From assembly GCA_958295665.1 (NCBI GenBank), contig OY282560.1, forward strand, positions 186,481,561 through 186,545,560: 64,000 nt of DNA, read 5' to 3'. This DNA comes from Tipula vernalis. Its lineage: Eukaryota > Arthropoda > Insecta > Diptera > Tipulidae. The notes below the pieces were generated by a model that saw nothing but the letters and a program-made list of their open reading frames with translations, searched no databases and was not told where the DNA came from. Both the position numbers and the translations under genes were made by a program. How positions within the stretch are numbered: position 1 is the stretch's first letter; each line of letters begins with the position of its first letter. Positions 35,098 to 46,508 of the stretch are shown in pieces.

Positions 35098-37044
35098 GAT
35101 CTAAATAAACAAAAACAACAACAAAAAGAGTTCGGCTCTAAAAAATCCGAAAATTGTAGACAAGGAGACCCAGGTCTAAAGGCCTGCCTCCTAGTGAACA
35201 AACAAACAACGAGGCAGAAGCTCAAGCGACACTGGTCCCTCCACCCGTGTCACCAAACCTGAGCAAACGAATATGCAGCGGAACGTTCAATGCGTGCAGT
35301 TCAATAATGTCTCGAAGGAAGACAGAAAGATCACCGAACCAAAGTTGGAAGGTTCTTCTGTAGGCGCATAGCTAAAAAGGATTAGATCACAGGAAGAAAG
35401 CCCTAAGATAGCTATAAGGACGAGACAGTGTCAAACGCGCCTTTTGGAGTAAGGTGGAAAAGGCTGAGAATTCTGTCGGAAATCTCGGATCTGCTCCAAT
35501 TTGTCGAAATTGGGGTTGGCACAAGAATCTGGTTAAACTGACTACCTGTGTGGATCAGAGATCTGTGCTCCTTTATATGAAGGCAGTGGAGAGTCTTGGC
35601 GCGGTGTGGTTCCTTTCAAAACCTAGCGACCCTAAGCTAATCCCAGAAATGATGCAGATCGGCAATCTAGATTTATCAACGCACATCTCGAAAATTGCAT
35701 TGCTTTGAGGAGCCAAAGGCTGATTACAGGTCAGCCGTTATAATCATAAGCAGAGAGTCACTGACTGCACTGGAAAAAACCATAACTATTAACTAAGGTT
35801 TTAGTGCAGAGACTGATGAGAAAAAAGAATAAAGTTTATTTTGTTTTGTGTTTGTTTGTATATGTTCATCGTGCTGCGATTGGTCTAGCCAAACACGAAG
35901 GGGAAGTCTACCCAATACGCATTCGATGTGGAATGTGCGCCGCCAAGTTTGTAGTGGTTTATTGGGTGAATCGCTACAAAGTCTATAAGAAAGAGGCGGG
36001 CAAGCCGGAGACGCCTAAGTCGGATGAGGGCACTTCCGCTGCGCTTAGAAGCTTATCCGGTCACCCTGAGGAAGCGGATAGCGAATTAGAAACTCTCTCT
36101 CTATGGAGTCACTACGGAGGCCTTTCGAGGTCTTTACAACAGCGGAGGATTTTATAAGTGCCGTGGTGGAGGTGAAAGTATCGGAATGTTAACGTTTCTT
36201 CAAATCAGCCTCCATCATTGCAAGGCAGCATCGGCTGCTCTCCTGCTCAAAATTGAGAAAGAAGAGATAAATGTTGTCTTGATCCAAAAATCTTGGTCGC
36301 AGGAGACCGGCTACTTCGGAAAAAAGGTACGATTCGGTCATATATTCTCATTAAAAATAATCTAAGTTGTTTTCTGCTATCAAATTACAGCCATGCAGTT
36401 GCAGCAGCGGTTGGAATTGAGGTCGACAAACGTAATCTCTGGGTAATATCAGCATGCTAAAGTAACCTCTGGCAAATATCTGCTTACCCAGCATAAGGAA
36501 GCTAATTATGGAGGGTCAGAATTCTTTTATAACTAAGAACAGACTGGTATTAGATATTACACTTGTCTCAAACTTTTTGATGAATTGTCTATTAAATTGA
36601 AAAGTGTGGGAGGACCATTCCCATTCTAAGCATTGCTATCTTCAATTCGAAATGCACATGGTATCTCCTAAAAGTCCAATCTACAGAAGCAGGAGGAAAA
36701 CCAACTGGGGTTCCTTTAAAACTATTCTTGGTAATTCACTTCCATTTCAGGTGCTAAAACCTCCACCTAAACTACGTAAGAACTTGATATCTTACTTGAC
36801 AAGCTGCCCAATGCTTTTAACGAAGCAATGGTAGGCTACAGTCCTCTTAATATGCCTAGAAGTCAATCTCGACCACCTTGGTTGTCCAAGAAAATTCTAC
36901 AAACCCGTCAAAAATGTAAAAGGCTCCTTAAAAAAGCAAGGAAAACAAGACTTTCTGTAGACTGGGAGTGCAATAAGGAAGTCCTCAAAACATTCAAATA
37001 TGAATTAAGAAGTTCCAAGAACAGATCTTGGAGGCTGATCTAAA
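35098..37044 (+). pseudogene. I/LOA-type non-LTR retroelement: gag and endonuclease half
   Basis: The gag part (about 35450-35708) resembles the DUF4780 family seen in such elements: H-K-N-L-V-K-L-T-T-C-V-D-Q-R-S...A-V-E-S-L-G. The second ORF starts around 36190 with L-Q-I-S-L-H-H-C-K-A-A-S-A-A-L-L-L and V-V-L-I-Q-K-S-W, the opening of an apurinic-type endonuclease. It continues to R-R-K-T-N-W-G (about 36690) and the basic pre-RT block R-S-S-K-N-R-S-W (about 37010-37035). The endonuclease nicks target DNA to prime copying. There are several shifts and stops. No reverse transcriptase follows; a satellite array starts about 300 bp later. A likely matching 3' half lies at 47912-48545. Confidence 0.65.
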
Positions 37045-37353
37045 ATCTAAGTGTCTTCAGAGTGGGCACAAGCTAGTATGCTATCAACGGGCTTAACTTC
37101 TGCACGGCAAAGTAAAAGATGGATTATAAAATGGCCGTACGGCTCAGATTTCCCTTGAAACACATACATAGTCTTATTAGGAACTTTGACTTACTAACAC
37201 AACAAAAATAAGTCTTACGTTAGTTTAACCTTTAATACAACACTTATGTTATTATATTCACTCTGAAAATAGCCGCACCAGTGGTAAGCTAAGAGTGAAA
37301 TAAAACATCAAAATTCATCACTGATGGTCCTAAAAGAGATCTGAATGTGGGCT
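37045..37353. other. Junction between the non-LTR half-element and the satellite
   Basis: No frame or repeat is recognised here. The satellite similarity starts at about 37354. Confidence 0.4.
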
Positions 37354-39865
37354 AATTAAAAAATCCTAATCCATACGAATCGTTCGTTTAGTAAAAGTTC
37401 TACAAAATTACATTTTTGAAATAGCATTCAACCCTAAAGGGCCAATATCGGCAATTGCCAACAATGATGACAAAGGTTTGGCTAGCACATGGAATAGGCC
37501 CTTTAATTACCTAGTCAAAAACCCTAATCCATATGAATCGTTCGTTTAGTAAAAGTTCTACAAAATTATCTTTATGAAAACGCACTCAACCCTCAAGGGC
37601 CAATATCGGCCATTGCCAACAATGATGACAAAGGTTTGGCTAGCACTTGAAATAGGCCCTTTAATTACCTAGTCAAAACCCCTAATCCATACGAATCGTT
37701 CATTTAGTAAAAGTTCTACAAAATTACATTTTTGAAATCGTATTCAACCCTCAAGGGCCAATATCGGCCATTGCCAACAATGATGACAAAGGTTTGGCTA
37801 GCACTTGAAGTAGGACCCTTAATTATCTAATTACAAAATCCTAATCCATACGAATCGTTCGTTTAGTAAAAGTTCTACAAAATTATATTTTTGAAATAGC
37901 ACTCAACTCTCAAGGGCCAATATCGGCCATTGCCAGCAATGATGACAAAGGTTTGGCTAGCACATGGAACGGGCCCTTCAATTACCTAGTCAAAAACCCT
38001 AATCCATACGAATCGTTCGTTTAGTAAAAGTTCTACAAAATTATATTTTTGAAATCGCACTCAACTCTCAAGGGCCAATATCGGCAATTGCCAACAATGA
38101 TGCCAAAGGTTTGGCTAGCACTTGGAATAGGACCCTTAATTATCTAATTAAAAACCCTAATCCATACGAATCGTTCGTTTAGTAAAAGTTCTACAAAATT
38201 ATATTTTTGAAATAGCATTCAACCCTCAAGGGCCAATATCGGCAATTGCCAACAATTATGACAAAGGTTTGGCTAGCACATTGAATATTCCCTTTAATTA
38301 CCTAGTCAAAAACCCTAATCCATACGAATCGTTCGTTTAGTAAAAGTTCTACAAAATTATATTTTTGAAATCGCACTCAACCCTCAAGGGCCAATATCGG
38401 CCATTGCCAGCAATGATGACAAAGGTTTGGCTAGCACATGGAACGGGCCCTTCAATTACCTAGTCAAAAACCCTAATCCATACGAATCGTTCGTTTAGTA
38501 AAAGTTCTACAAAATTATATTTTTGAAATAGCACTCAACCCTCAAGGGCCAATATCGGCCATTGCCAGCAATGATGACAAAGGCTTGGCTAGAACATGGA
38601 ACGGGCCCTTCAATTACCTAGTCAAAAACCCTAATCCATACGAATCGTTCGTTTAGTAAAAGTTCTACAAAATTATATTTTTGAAATCGCACTCAACTCT
38701 CAAGGGCCAATATCGGCAATTGCCAACAATGATGCCAAAGGTTTGGCTAGCACTTGGAATAGGACCCTTAATTATCTAATTAAAAACCCTAATCCATACG
38801 AATCGTTCGTTTAGTAAAAGTTCTACAAAATTATATTTTTGAAATAGCATTCAACCCTCAAGGGCCAATATCGGCCATTGCCAGCAATGATGACAAAGGT
38901 TTGGCTAGCACATGGAATAGGCCCTTTAATTACCTAGTCAAAAACCCTAATCCATATGAATCGTTCGTTTAGTAAAAGTTCTACAAAATTATCTTTATGA
39001 AATCGCACTCAACACTCAAGGGCCAATATCGGCCATTGCCAACAATGATTACAAAGGTTTGGCTAGCACTTGGAATAGGCCCTTTAATTACCGAGTCAAA
39101 AACCCTAATCCATACGAATCGTTCGTTTAGTAAAAGTTCTACAAAATTATCTTTATGAAAACGCACTCAACCCTCAAGGGCCAATATCGGCCATTGCCAA
39201 CAATGATGACAAAGGTTTGGCTAGCACTTGAAATAGGCCCTTTAATTACCTAGTCAGAACCCCTAATCCATACGAATCGTTCATTTAGTAAAAGTTCTAC
39301 AAAATTACATTTTTGAAATCGTATTCAACCCTCAAGGGCCAATATCGGCCATTGCCAACAATGATGACAAAGGTTTGGCTAGCACTTGGAATAGGACCCT
39401 TAATTATCTAATTACAAAATCCTAATCCATACGAATCGTTCGTTTAGTAAAAGTTCTACAAAATTATATTTTTGAAATGGCACTCAACCCTCAAGGGCCA
39501 ATATCGGCCATTGCCAGCAATGATGACAAAGGTTTGGCTAGCACATGGAACGGGCCCTTCAATTACCTAGTCAAAAACCCTAATCCATACGAATCGTTCG
39601 TTTAGTAAAAGTTCTACAAAATTATATTTTTGAAATCGCACTCAACTCTCAAGGGCCAATATCGGCAATTGACAAATATGATGCCAAAGGTTTGGCTAGC
39701 ACATGGAATAGGACCCTTAATTATCTAATTAAAAAGTCCTAATCCATACGAATCGTTCGTTTAGTAAAAGTTCTACAAAATTATATTTTTGAAATAGCAC
39801 TCAACCCTCAAGGGCCAATATCGGCCATTGCCAGCATTGATGACAAAGGTTTGGCTAGCACATGG
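37354..39865. repeat. 158-bp satellite array, left part (about 16 units)
   Basis: The unit is marked by CCTAATCCATACGAATCGTT, found at 37365, 37523, 37681, 37840, 37998, 38156 and onward, with steps of 158-159. It contains AGTAAAAGTTCTACAAAATT, AGGGCCAATATCGG and ACAAAGGTTTGGCTAGCAC. Units differ by a few bases, and the variants recur in order with a period of ten units, about 1581 bp: for example the TTCATTTAG variant at 37681 and 39262. Short dyads occur in each unit (ACGAA-TCG-TTCGT; CATTGCCAGCAATG). It is cut after CATGG at 39865 by the BEL/Pao insertion. Confidence 0.95.
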
Positions 39866-40454
39866 TGTTGTGACAGAGGATTTATCACTTCTTTCCAAAC
39901 AGATAGTTCCATAAATTGAAAGGGTTTGGTGGATTATTGTCAGTGTTGATTTTTCCTGATGATCAGCTGTCAGATGAGTAAGCTGAAATTAAATCAATAC
40001 ACATATTAATATTTAGTAATTATACATGTAATTTAATTGTACTTAGCTTTAAGAATTTACTGATCTTCCTCTGTTTTCCAAAATTGTTTAATCATTAATA
40101 ATTTTTCCTGTTTATTTATATAATTATTTATTGTCAAAATGTTAACTAAAAATTATTGACATTTGAAATATTGCTCTTGAGCGACATCTATAAACTAACA
40201 TTTTACATAAAGGTGCTACAGTTTGTACTAAAAATTTGATAGGGTTACGCAAAATAATAATTTAGTATAGTATATTTGGTAGAACAGTATATTTATTAGA
40301 ACAGTATACAGTCCATTGAAAGAAAATAAAAAAAAAAGTAATTTTAGTTTTTGGGAGAAGCGGCACGAAGAAACAACCACAAATAAAAAATTAAACTTGT
40401 AAACTACCATTTTTTTTTTCTTATAATTTATTTTAAATGTTGTAAAATTTTACA
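39866..40454 (+). repeat. 5' LTR of the intact BEL/Pao element
   Basis: 589 bp. It provides the promoter and transcription start. The same length and sequence are present as the 3' LTR. Confidence 0.95.
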
Positions 40455-40472
40455 TGGTCCTTCGAGCCGGAT
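40455..40472 (+). other. Primer-binding site, tRNA-Tyr type
   Basis: TGGTCCTTCGAGCCGGAT starts directly after the LTR. It is complementary to the usual 3' end of eukaryotic tRNA-Tyr (…CGAAGGACCA), which I state from memory. It would prime minus-strand cDNA. Confidence 0.8.
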
Positions 40473-40603
40473 GCCGCTGCTCATCAAAGTTTAATCAAGT
40501 ATTAAAATAAACGAAAGTGATAGTGTAATTAGTGAATATTAAATCTAAACGAAAAAAGCATTATTTAAAGAAAAAAAAAAAATTAAATTAAGCGTGATAT
40601 AAT

Positions 40604-43600
40604 ATGGCGGACGCTGAGTCACTAAAAAAGACGCTCACAGGCATAGAGATTTCTATCAAGAAAATTGAAAAATTTGCTGAAGAAAACGTGAATAACGCCG
40701 ATGCAGATTTAGACCAGGTGTGTGTTAGGAAAAGCCGCGTGGAAATTCTCTTAAATAAATACATGGAAACAGAGCAACAGTTATTTAAATATGACAACGA
40801 ACATGAGTCGTCATTGCAAATTGTGGAAGAGATATATTTCAACGCGTCTAGTAAACTAAATAAAATAGAGTCAGTTCGTAGGCCATCCACACAATGCAAC
40901 TTAAGAGCACCGTTTGAAAGCACGAGTATTAATAATACGGGCATAGCGTATGGCGGTCGCCCGCAGTCGAGTGAAGTGAAGTTACCAAGAGTTCCGTTGC
41001 CGAGCTTTAACGGCAATTACATTGAATGGCAATCGTTCTTCCAGCTATTCATGAAACAAGTAGATGAGCGTCCGGGGCTGTCCAATGCTGAAAAACTGCA
41101 ATTTTTGAGGGGTGCCTTGCAAGTTGAGGCCGAAGAATTAATTAAGCATATGCCAATCACCGATGAATGCTATAGTGAAGCTCTCGAAAAGCTGAAAAAC
41201 CGATACAACAAGAAGCGCTATACAATCAATGCGTATATACAAAAATTTATGGAACAGCCTACCGTAACACAAGCAAGTGTTCCTATGATTAAAAAATTGT
41301 ATGATACCTCGGATGGTGTTATCCGAGGCCTTAAAGCTTTGGGTGAAAGCTCGGAGAGTCGCGATCCCTGGCTGATCTACATAGTTCTTAGCAAGTTAGA
41401 TAATGAATCGAGATCGCTTTGGGCACGTGAAACCAAAAATGAAGAGCATCCCACAATAAAGCAACTTTTCAGTTTTCTGGGAGATCGAGTTGATGCTTTG
41501 GAAACGTTTGGCATGAGTAATCCTAAGTCCTCGACCTCCAACACTGCATTTCAGCCGCCAAGGATGACAAAATTGCATGCAATTATGGCAGACTTTTGTG
41601 AATTATGCAAATCGGAAGATTCACACAGGCTACAAGACTGTCCTAATTTTGTAAAATTGAATCAGCCCAATCGCATTTTGTATATTAAAGAGGAAGGAAG
41701 ATGCTTTAACTGTTTATACAAGGCTCACTCGGTGTATCAATGTCGATCAAATTCACGATGTAGAATTTGCCGTCGTAGACACCACACAATGCTACATGAA
41801 CACCAGTCACGGGAAACATCAAGCCAAAGCCATAATGGGTTGCAGAGTTCCACACCTGATGCAATAAACAACAACAATTCCGAAGAAACATCGAGCAGCA
41901 AAGGGCAGGCAAATGAGGAAAAATCTATTACCAATGCTCATATAGAATTAGATCAAACATTGAATGCCTATTCAAGTGAATTGCGCACATCGCCAAAGAC
42001 CAGTTATCCAAAAAATACCCAGCTTACGTCGTTGCTGCCTACAGCTTTAGTGAAAGTTAAAGACTACAACGGAAACCAACATATATTCCGAGCCTTGTTG
42101 GACTCTGGCTCTGAATCAAATTTCGTTACAACAAGATGCATAAATCAACTAAGATTAATAGCGTCAAGGGATTCCATAGGAATACGAGGCTTAGGCCACT
42201 CAAATGTGGGTCGTACACGTGGCTCGGTACAGATGGAACTTTCTAATACAGATGAAACGTATTCAACGAAAATTTGGTCATATGTCGTGCCAAAGGTATC
42301 ATATTCAACAGCAAAAAATACGACAAATCATCGCGATAGAAAGATGTTGGGCAAAATTAATTTGGCTGATCCGAGTTTATTTGAAGCGGGTGAAATTGAT
42401 ATCTTACTCGGGGTAAATATATTTTTCGAAGTTTTAGAATCGGGAGAAAAAATAGAATCAGAGGAATTAGCAGCCCATAAAACGAAGTTTGGCTGGATAG
42501 TAGTAGGAAGAGCGAATAGTAAGACAAACTTAGAACCTAACACTTTAAATACAAGTATCGACCCAAGTGCCTGCCTTAATGAATCATTGTATAAATTTTG
42601 GGAAATTGAGAGCATCCCAGCAGCGACCATATTATCACCAGAAGAAGAAGATTGTGAGGCTTTGTTCTCGAGTACAACAACCAGAGGAAACGATGGAAAG
42701 TTCGTAGTCCGTCTTCCATTCAAGGATAACGCCAACCAGTTGGGCTCCTCATATCAGCTAGCATTCAGTCGATTGAGAGCCATGGAACGTCGATTTCAAA
42801 GCGATAAGATATTTAAAGATATGTATTTCGCATTCATGGATGAATATGAGGCATTAGGCCATATGACATTAATTGGTGAAGCTAATAAAACTGCATACAT
42901 CCTACCACACCATGGAGTAATGAAGGAGAGTACCACAACCAAGATAAGGGTTGTGTTTGATGCCAGTGCCAAATCAAAGAATAATATATCTCTAAACGAA
43001 ATGCTGAAAATTGGTCCTACAGTTCAGTCGTCGCTTGCGGAAATTTTACTTAGATTTCGTCAACATCAATTCGTATTTACCGGCGACGTGGAGAAGATGT
43101 ACAGGATGATTTGGGTTCATCAAGAAGATGCGCGTTATCAAAACATATTATGGCGAAGAAGTCCTGCAGAAACTCCTAAACAATATCGCTTGAACACGGT
43201 GACATACGGAATTGGACCATCCGCTTTCCTCGCAACCAGAAGTCTGAAGGAAGCAGCATTAGACATAGGAAGAATCAGCGAATCTGCATCAAAAGTAATA
43301 CAGCGTGACGTTTATGTGGACGACTTAATGACTGGCACTTCGAGCGAAACGGAACTACTTAAACTTAAAGACGAAATCCAGATTCAGTTGAAATCATTCG
43401 GTTTCAATATGCGAAAGTTAAGATCCAACATCAACAAGGAAATCAATGAGCATGCTGATGCATCGAATATTAATTTAACGACAGCTGAGACAAAACAAAT
43501 TTGTCAAGACGAAGCGAGCAAAGTTTTGGGTTTAGTTTGGAACTCATACCATGATGAATTGAGCTTTCAATTCCAGCCTAACGAAATTCCGATTCTTACT

Positions 43601-45973
43601 AAAAGATCACTGTTATCAGAGGCAAGCAAGATTTTCGACCCTCTAGGATTGCTATCTCCAATAATCATAAAAATAAAAATTATTTTTCAAAAATTGTGGC
43701 TCGAGCCTATTGGATGGGATGATGAGTTACCGGACAGCGTGAAATCAGATTGGTGGAAAATCAAAGATAGTTGCCATCGTATTGGCCAAATAAAGATTCC
43801 AAGATGGATACATATCAGCAGCAATGTGAATCACTCAGTGATTCTTCATGGATTTGGAGACGCAAGTGAGTCAGCATATGCAGCATGCGTTTATGCTGTC
43901 ACAAATTTCAATGGTGTCTCAACGTCGAGATTGGTGGTTGCAAAATCAAAAGTTGCTCCCATAAGTCAAAACAGCCTGCCAAGATTGGAGCTGCTTGCAG
44001 CGTTATTACTCGCGAAATTAACTTCATGGGTAGAAGCTACGTTAACCATGAAAGCCAAGCAAGTAATATTGTGGACGGACTCGACAATAGTCCTGGATTG
44101 GTTGTCTTCTCACCCGAGGAGATGGCAAACGTTTATTCGAAACCGAACAGCTCAAATCTTGGATACTTATAAATATAGCAGAGAACATTGGCGTCATATA
44201 AGGTCAGAAGAAAATCCAGCCGATTGTGCCTCTAGAGGTATCTATCTGGATGAGTTAATGGAACATGAACTATGGTGGACCGGGCCAGCTTGGTTAATAT
44301 CCGATTTTAATCAGACTAGTTCAAACGCTGAAATAATCATCAATCCGCAGGATTTGGGGTCCATAGCTTTAAACTGCGTCGTTGCACAAGACTTCTTAGA
44401 ACATCTAATTCAAAATCACGTTAGTTTTTATTCTGCATGCCACGCTTTAGCCATGGCTCGAAAGTATATTCAAATCCTCAAAGCAAAGATTCGACCAGAA
44501 CTGATGAAAGAGTTTGATCCAGTAATTCATCCTAGTGATATTCATCGAGCAGAACGATTATTATGTATGCATGTCCAGCAGACAATGTTCGCAAAAGAAT
44601 GTGAATCTCTGTCAAAGGGTTCATTAGTAGCAAAACAAAGTGGCATTAGAAGTTTGAATCCATTTCTGCATCACGATGGGTTAATACGAGTTGGGGGCCG
44701 GATTGATAAATCTACATCAAGTTTTCTCGTGAAGCACCCGATCATTTTGCCGAGCTGTAAGTTATCGAAACTGATCATATACGATTATCATTTATCATTT
44801 CAGCACTCTGGTATTACATTAACACTAGCAATGGTAAGAAGAAAATTTTGGATTATTCGCTGCAAAAACGGTATTCGATCGATAATTTATCATTGTATAA
44901 AGTGTACAAAAGCAAATCCCAGGTTAGAACAACAGATGATGGGGGATTTACCATCCGTGAGACTGCACTATGAACATGCTTTTGCGAACGTTGCTACTGA
45001 CTATTGTGGTCCATTCAGTGCGCATATTGTGAGAAGAAGAGGAGCAACGCCAATAAAAGTCTACGTTTGTCTATTTGTATGTATGGCCTCAAAAGCCGTG
45101 CATTTTGAGGTCGTTGGAAATCTTACAACCGACAATTTCGTAGCTGCTTTGCAGAGGTTCATCAGTCGTCGTGGTATCTGCCGTTCCATATACAGCGATA
45201 ATGGGGCCAATTATGTCGGCGCGCGCAATCAGTTCCAGCAAGTTTATGATTTCTTGCGAGACAATAATTCCGAAATCAACGCATTCCTTCTGAAAAATCA
45301 AATTTGCTGGCATTTCATTCCTGCTGGTGCTCCACACATGGGTGGCCTTTGGGAGGCCTCCGTTAAGTTACTTAAAACCAGCTTATACAAAACAATGGGG
45401 AACCACATATTAACATTAGAAGAATTCCAGACACTGATTGTTCGTATTGAAGCCGCTGTAAATTCACGGCCAATTTGCATAAATGAACGCGAGGAGGTAG
45501 ATGCATTAACTCCTGCGCATTTTATTATTGGAAGAGCGTTGGCAGACATCCCGCAGCCGATTGCAGTTAATAACGTGTCTCGATGGCATACAACGCAGCA
45601 GATTTACACGCATTTCTGGCGGAAATGGCAAGGGCATTACGTAACTGCGCTTCAATCCAGATATAAATGGCATGAAGCCAAATACAATTTAAAAGTGGGG
45701 GATATCGTCCTAATGGCTGATGAGAGAAGTCCATCTTTACAGTGGCCATTAGCAAGAGTAGTTGCCATACATCCCGGCGAAGACGGTCTAGTGCGAGTAG
45801 TAACTCTAAAGGTTGCTCGTACGAATATTACAATCAGTAGACCGATCCATAAAGTATGCAAGCTTCCGATCATTGAAGATGAAGAAATCCTGAACCAGGA
45901 GGATTCAGGGCGGGCGGAATGTTGTGACAGAGGATTTATCACTTCTTTCCAAACAGATAGTTCCATAAATTGA
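40604..45973 (+). CDS. BEL/Pao gag-pol polyprotein, intact
   Basis: 1789 residues, the expected size for a Pao gag-pol. A DUF1759 capsid-like region starts near residue 130 (L-P-S-F-N-G-N-Y-I-E-W). Cys/His clusters (C-E-L-C at about 331; C-F-N-C, C-R-I-C and H-H at about 367-395) are the nucleic-acid binding knuckles. The protease has L-L-D-S-G-S-E-S (about 500). The RT has T-G-D-V-E-K-M-Y (about 826) and the catalytic Y-V-D-D (about 905). RNase H has G-D-A-S-E-S-A-Y (about 1084) and W-T-D-S-T-I-V. The integrase has H...H...C-I-K-C (about 1396-1435), A-T-D-Y-C-G-P-F (about 1465), Y-S-D-N-G-A-N-Y (about 1530) and a Glu in the G-G-L-W-E-A-S block (about 1580). A DUF5641 tail ends it. The last 17 codons and the stop lie inside the 3' LTR. 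ATG at 40604 is the first in this frame after the leader. All active-site motifs are present, so the enzyme is probably functional. Confidence 0.97.
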   Translation: MADAESLKKTLTGIEISIKKIEKFAEENVNNADADLDQVCVRKSRVEILLNKYMETEQQLFKYDNEHESSLQIVEEIYFNASSKLNKIESVRRPSTQCNLRAPFESTSINNTGIAYGGRPQSSEVKLPRVPLPSFNGNYIEWQSFFQLFMKQVDERPGLSNAEKLQFLRGALQVEAEELIKHMPITDECYSEALEKLKNRYNKKRYTINAYIQKFMEQPTVTQASVPMIKKLYDTSDGVIRGLKALGESSESRDPWLIYIVLSKLDNESRSLWARETKNEEHPTIKQLFSFLGDRVDALETFGMSNPKSSTSNTAFQPPRMTKLHAIMADFCELCKSEDSHRLQDCPNFVKLNQPNRILYIKEEGRCFNCLYKAHSVYQCRSNSRCRICRRRHHTMLHEHQSRETSSQSHNGLQSSTPDAINNNNSEETSSSKGQANEEKSITNAHIELDQTLNAYSSELRTSPKTSYPKNTQLTSLLPTALVKVKDYNGNQHIFRALLDSGSESNFVTTRCINQLRLIASRDSIGIRGLGHSNVGRTRGSVQMELSNTDETYSTKIWSYVVPKVSYSTAKNTTNHRDRKMLGKINLADPSLFEAGEIDILLGVNIFFEVLESGEKIESEELAAHKTKFGWIVVGRANSKTNLEPNTLNTSIDPSACLNESLYKFWEIESIPAATILSPEEEDCEALFSSTTTRGNDGKFVVRLPFKDNANQLGSSYQLAFSRLRAMERRFQSDKIFKDMYFAFMDEYEALGHMTLIGEANKTAYILPHHGVMKESTTTKIRVVFDASAKSKNNISLNEMLKIGPTVQSSLAEILLRFRQHQFVFTGDVEKMYRMIWVHQEDARYQNILWRRSPAETPKQYRLNTVTYGIGPSAFLATRSLKEAALDIGRISESASKVIQRDVYVDDLMTGTSSETELLKLKDEIQIQLKSFGFNMRKLRSNINKEINEHADASNINLTTAETKQICQDEASKVLGLVWNSYHDELSFQFQPNEIPILTKRSLLSEASKIFDPLGLLSPIIIKIKIIFQKLWLEPIGWDDELPDSVKSDWWKIKDSCHRIGQIKIPRWIHISSNVNHSVILHGFGDASESAYAACVYAVTNFNGVSTSRLVVAKSKVAPISQNSLPRLELLAALLLAKLTSWVEATLTMKAKQVILWTDSTIVLDWLSSHPRRWQTFIRNRTAQILDTYKYSREHWRHIRSEENPADCASRGIYLDELMEHELWWTGPAWLISDFNQTSSNAEIIINPQDLGSIALNCVVAQDFLEHLIQNHVSFYSACHALAMARKYIQILKAKIRPELMKEFDPVIHPSDIHRAERLLCMHVQQTMFAKECESLSKGSLVAKQSGIRSLNPFLHHDGLIRVGGRIDKSTSSFLVKHPIILPSCKLSKLIIYDYHLSFQHSGITLTLAMVRRKFWIIRCKNGIRSIIYHCIKCTKANPRLEQQMMGDLPSVRLHYEHAFANVATDYCGPFSAHIVRRRGATPIKVYVCLFVCMASKAVHFEVVGNLTTDNFVAALQRFISRRGICRSIYSDNGANYVGARNQFQQVYDFLRDNNSEINAFLLKNQICWHFIPAGAPHMGGLWEASVKLLKTSLYKTMGNHILTLEEFQTLIVRIEAAVNSRPICINEREEVDALTPAHFIIGRALADIPQPIAVNNVSRWHTTQQIYTHFWRKWQGHYVTALQSRYKWHEAKYNLKVGDIVLMADERSPSLQWPLARVVAIHPGEDGLVRVVTLKVARTNITISRPIHKVCKLPIIEDEEILNQEDSGRAECCDRGFITSFQTDSSIN
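45907..45919 (+). other. Polypurine tract before the 3' LTR
   Basis: AGGGCGGGCGGAA directly precedes TGTTGTGAC. It is purine-rich with two C interruptions. It would prime plus-strand synthesis, and it lies within the coding frame. Confidence 0.65.
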
Positions 45974-46508
45974 AAGGGTTTGGTGGATTATTGTCAGTGT
46001 TGATTTTTCCTGATGATCAGCTGTCAGATGAGTAAGCTGAAATTAAATCAATACACATATTAATATTTAGTAATTATACATGTAATTTAATTGTACTTAG
46101 CTTTAAGAATTTACTGATCTTCCTCTGTTTTCCAAAATTGTTTAATCATTAATAATTTTTCCTGTTTATTTATATAATTATTTATTGTCAAAATGTTAAC
46201 TAAAAATTATTGACATTTGAAATATTGCTCTTGAGCGACATCTATAAACTAACATTTTACATAAAGGTGCTACAGTTTGTACTAAAAATTTGATAGGGTT
46301 ACGCAAAATAATAATTTAGTATAGTATATTTGGTAGAACAGTATATTTATTAGAACAGTATACAGTCCATTGAAAGAAAATAAAAAAAAAAGTAATTTTA
46401 GTTTTTGGGAGAAGCGGCACGAAGAAACAACCACAAATAAAAAATTAAACTTGTAAACTACCATTTTTTTTTTCTTATAATTTATTTTAAATGTTGTAAA
46501 ATTTTACA
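45920..46508 (+). repeat. 3' LTR of the intact BEL/Pao element
   Basis: 589 bp, apparently identical to the 5' LTR. It encodes the last 17 residues of the polyprotein and its stop codon (45971-45973) and supplies the polyadenylation region. Confidence 0.95.

Larger units (their letters stand above)
39866..46508 (+). mobile_element. Complete BEL/Pao LTR retrotransposon, 6.6 kb
   Basis: Two 589-bp LTRs (39866-40454 and 45920-46508), bounded TGTTGTGAC...TTTTACA, look identical by eye. CATGG is duplicated outside both (39861-39865 and 46509-46513), the 5-bp length of BEL/Pao. A primer site matching the 3' end of tRNA-Tyr follows the first LTR and a purine-rich tract precedes the second. One open frame of 1789 codons covers gag and pol. 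There is no envelope gene. Everything needed for a functional copy is present, and identical LTRs imply a very recent insertion. Confidence 0.97.

Noticed and set aside
40228..40410. 60-codon minus frame, repeated at 46282-46464
   Set aside because: It is the same LTR sequence in both places, not a gene.
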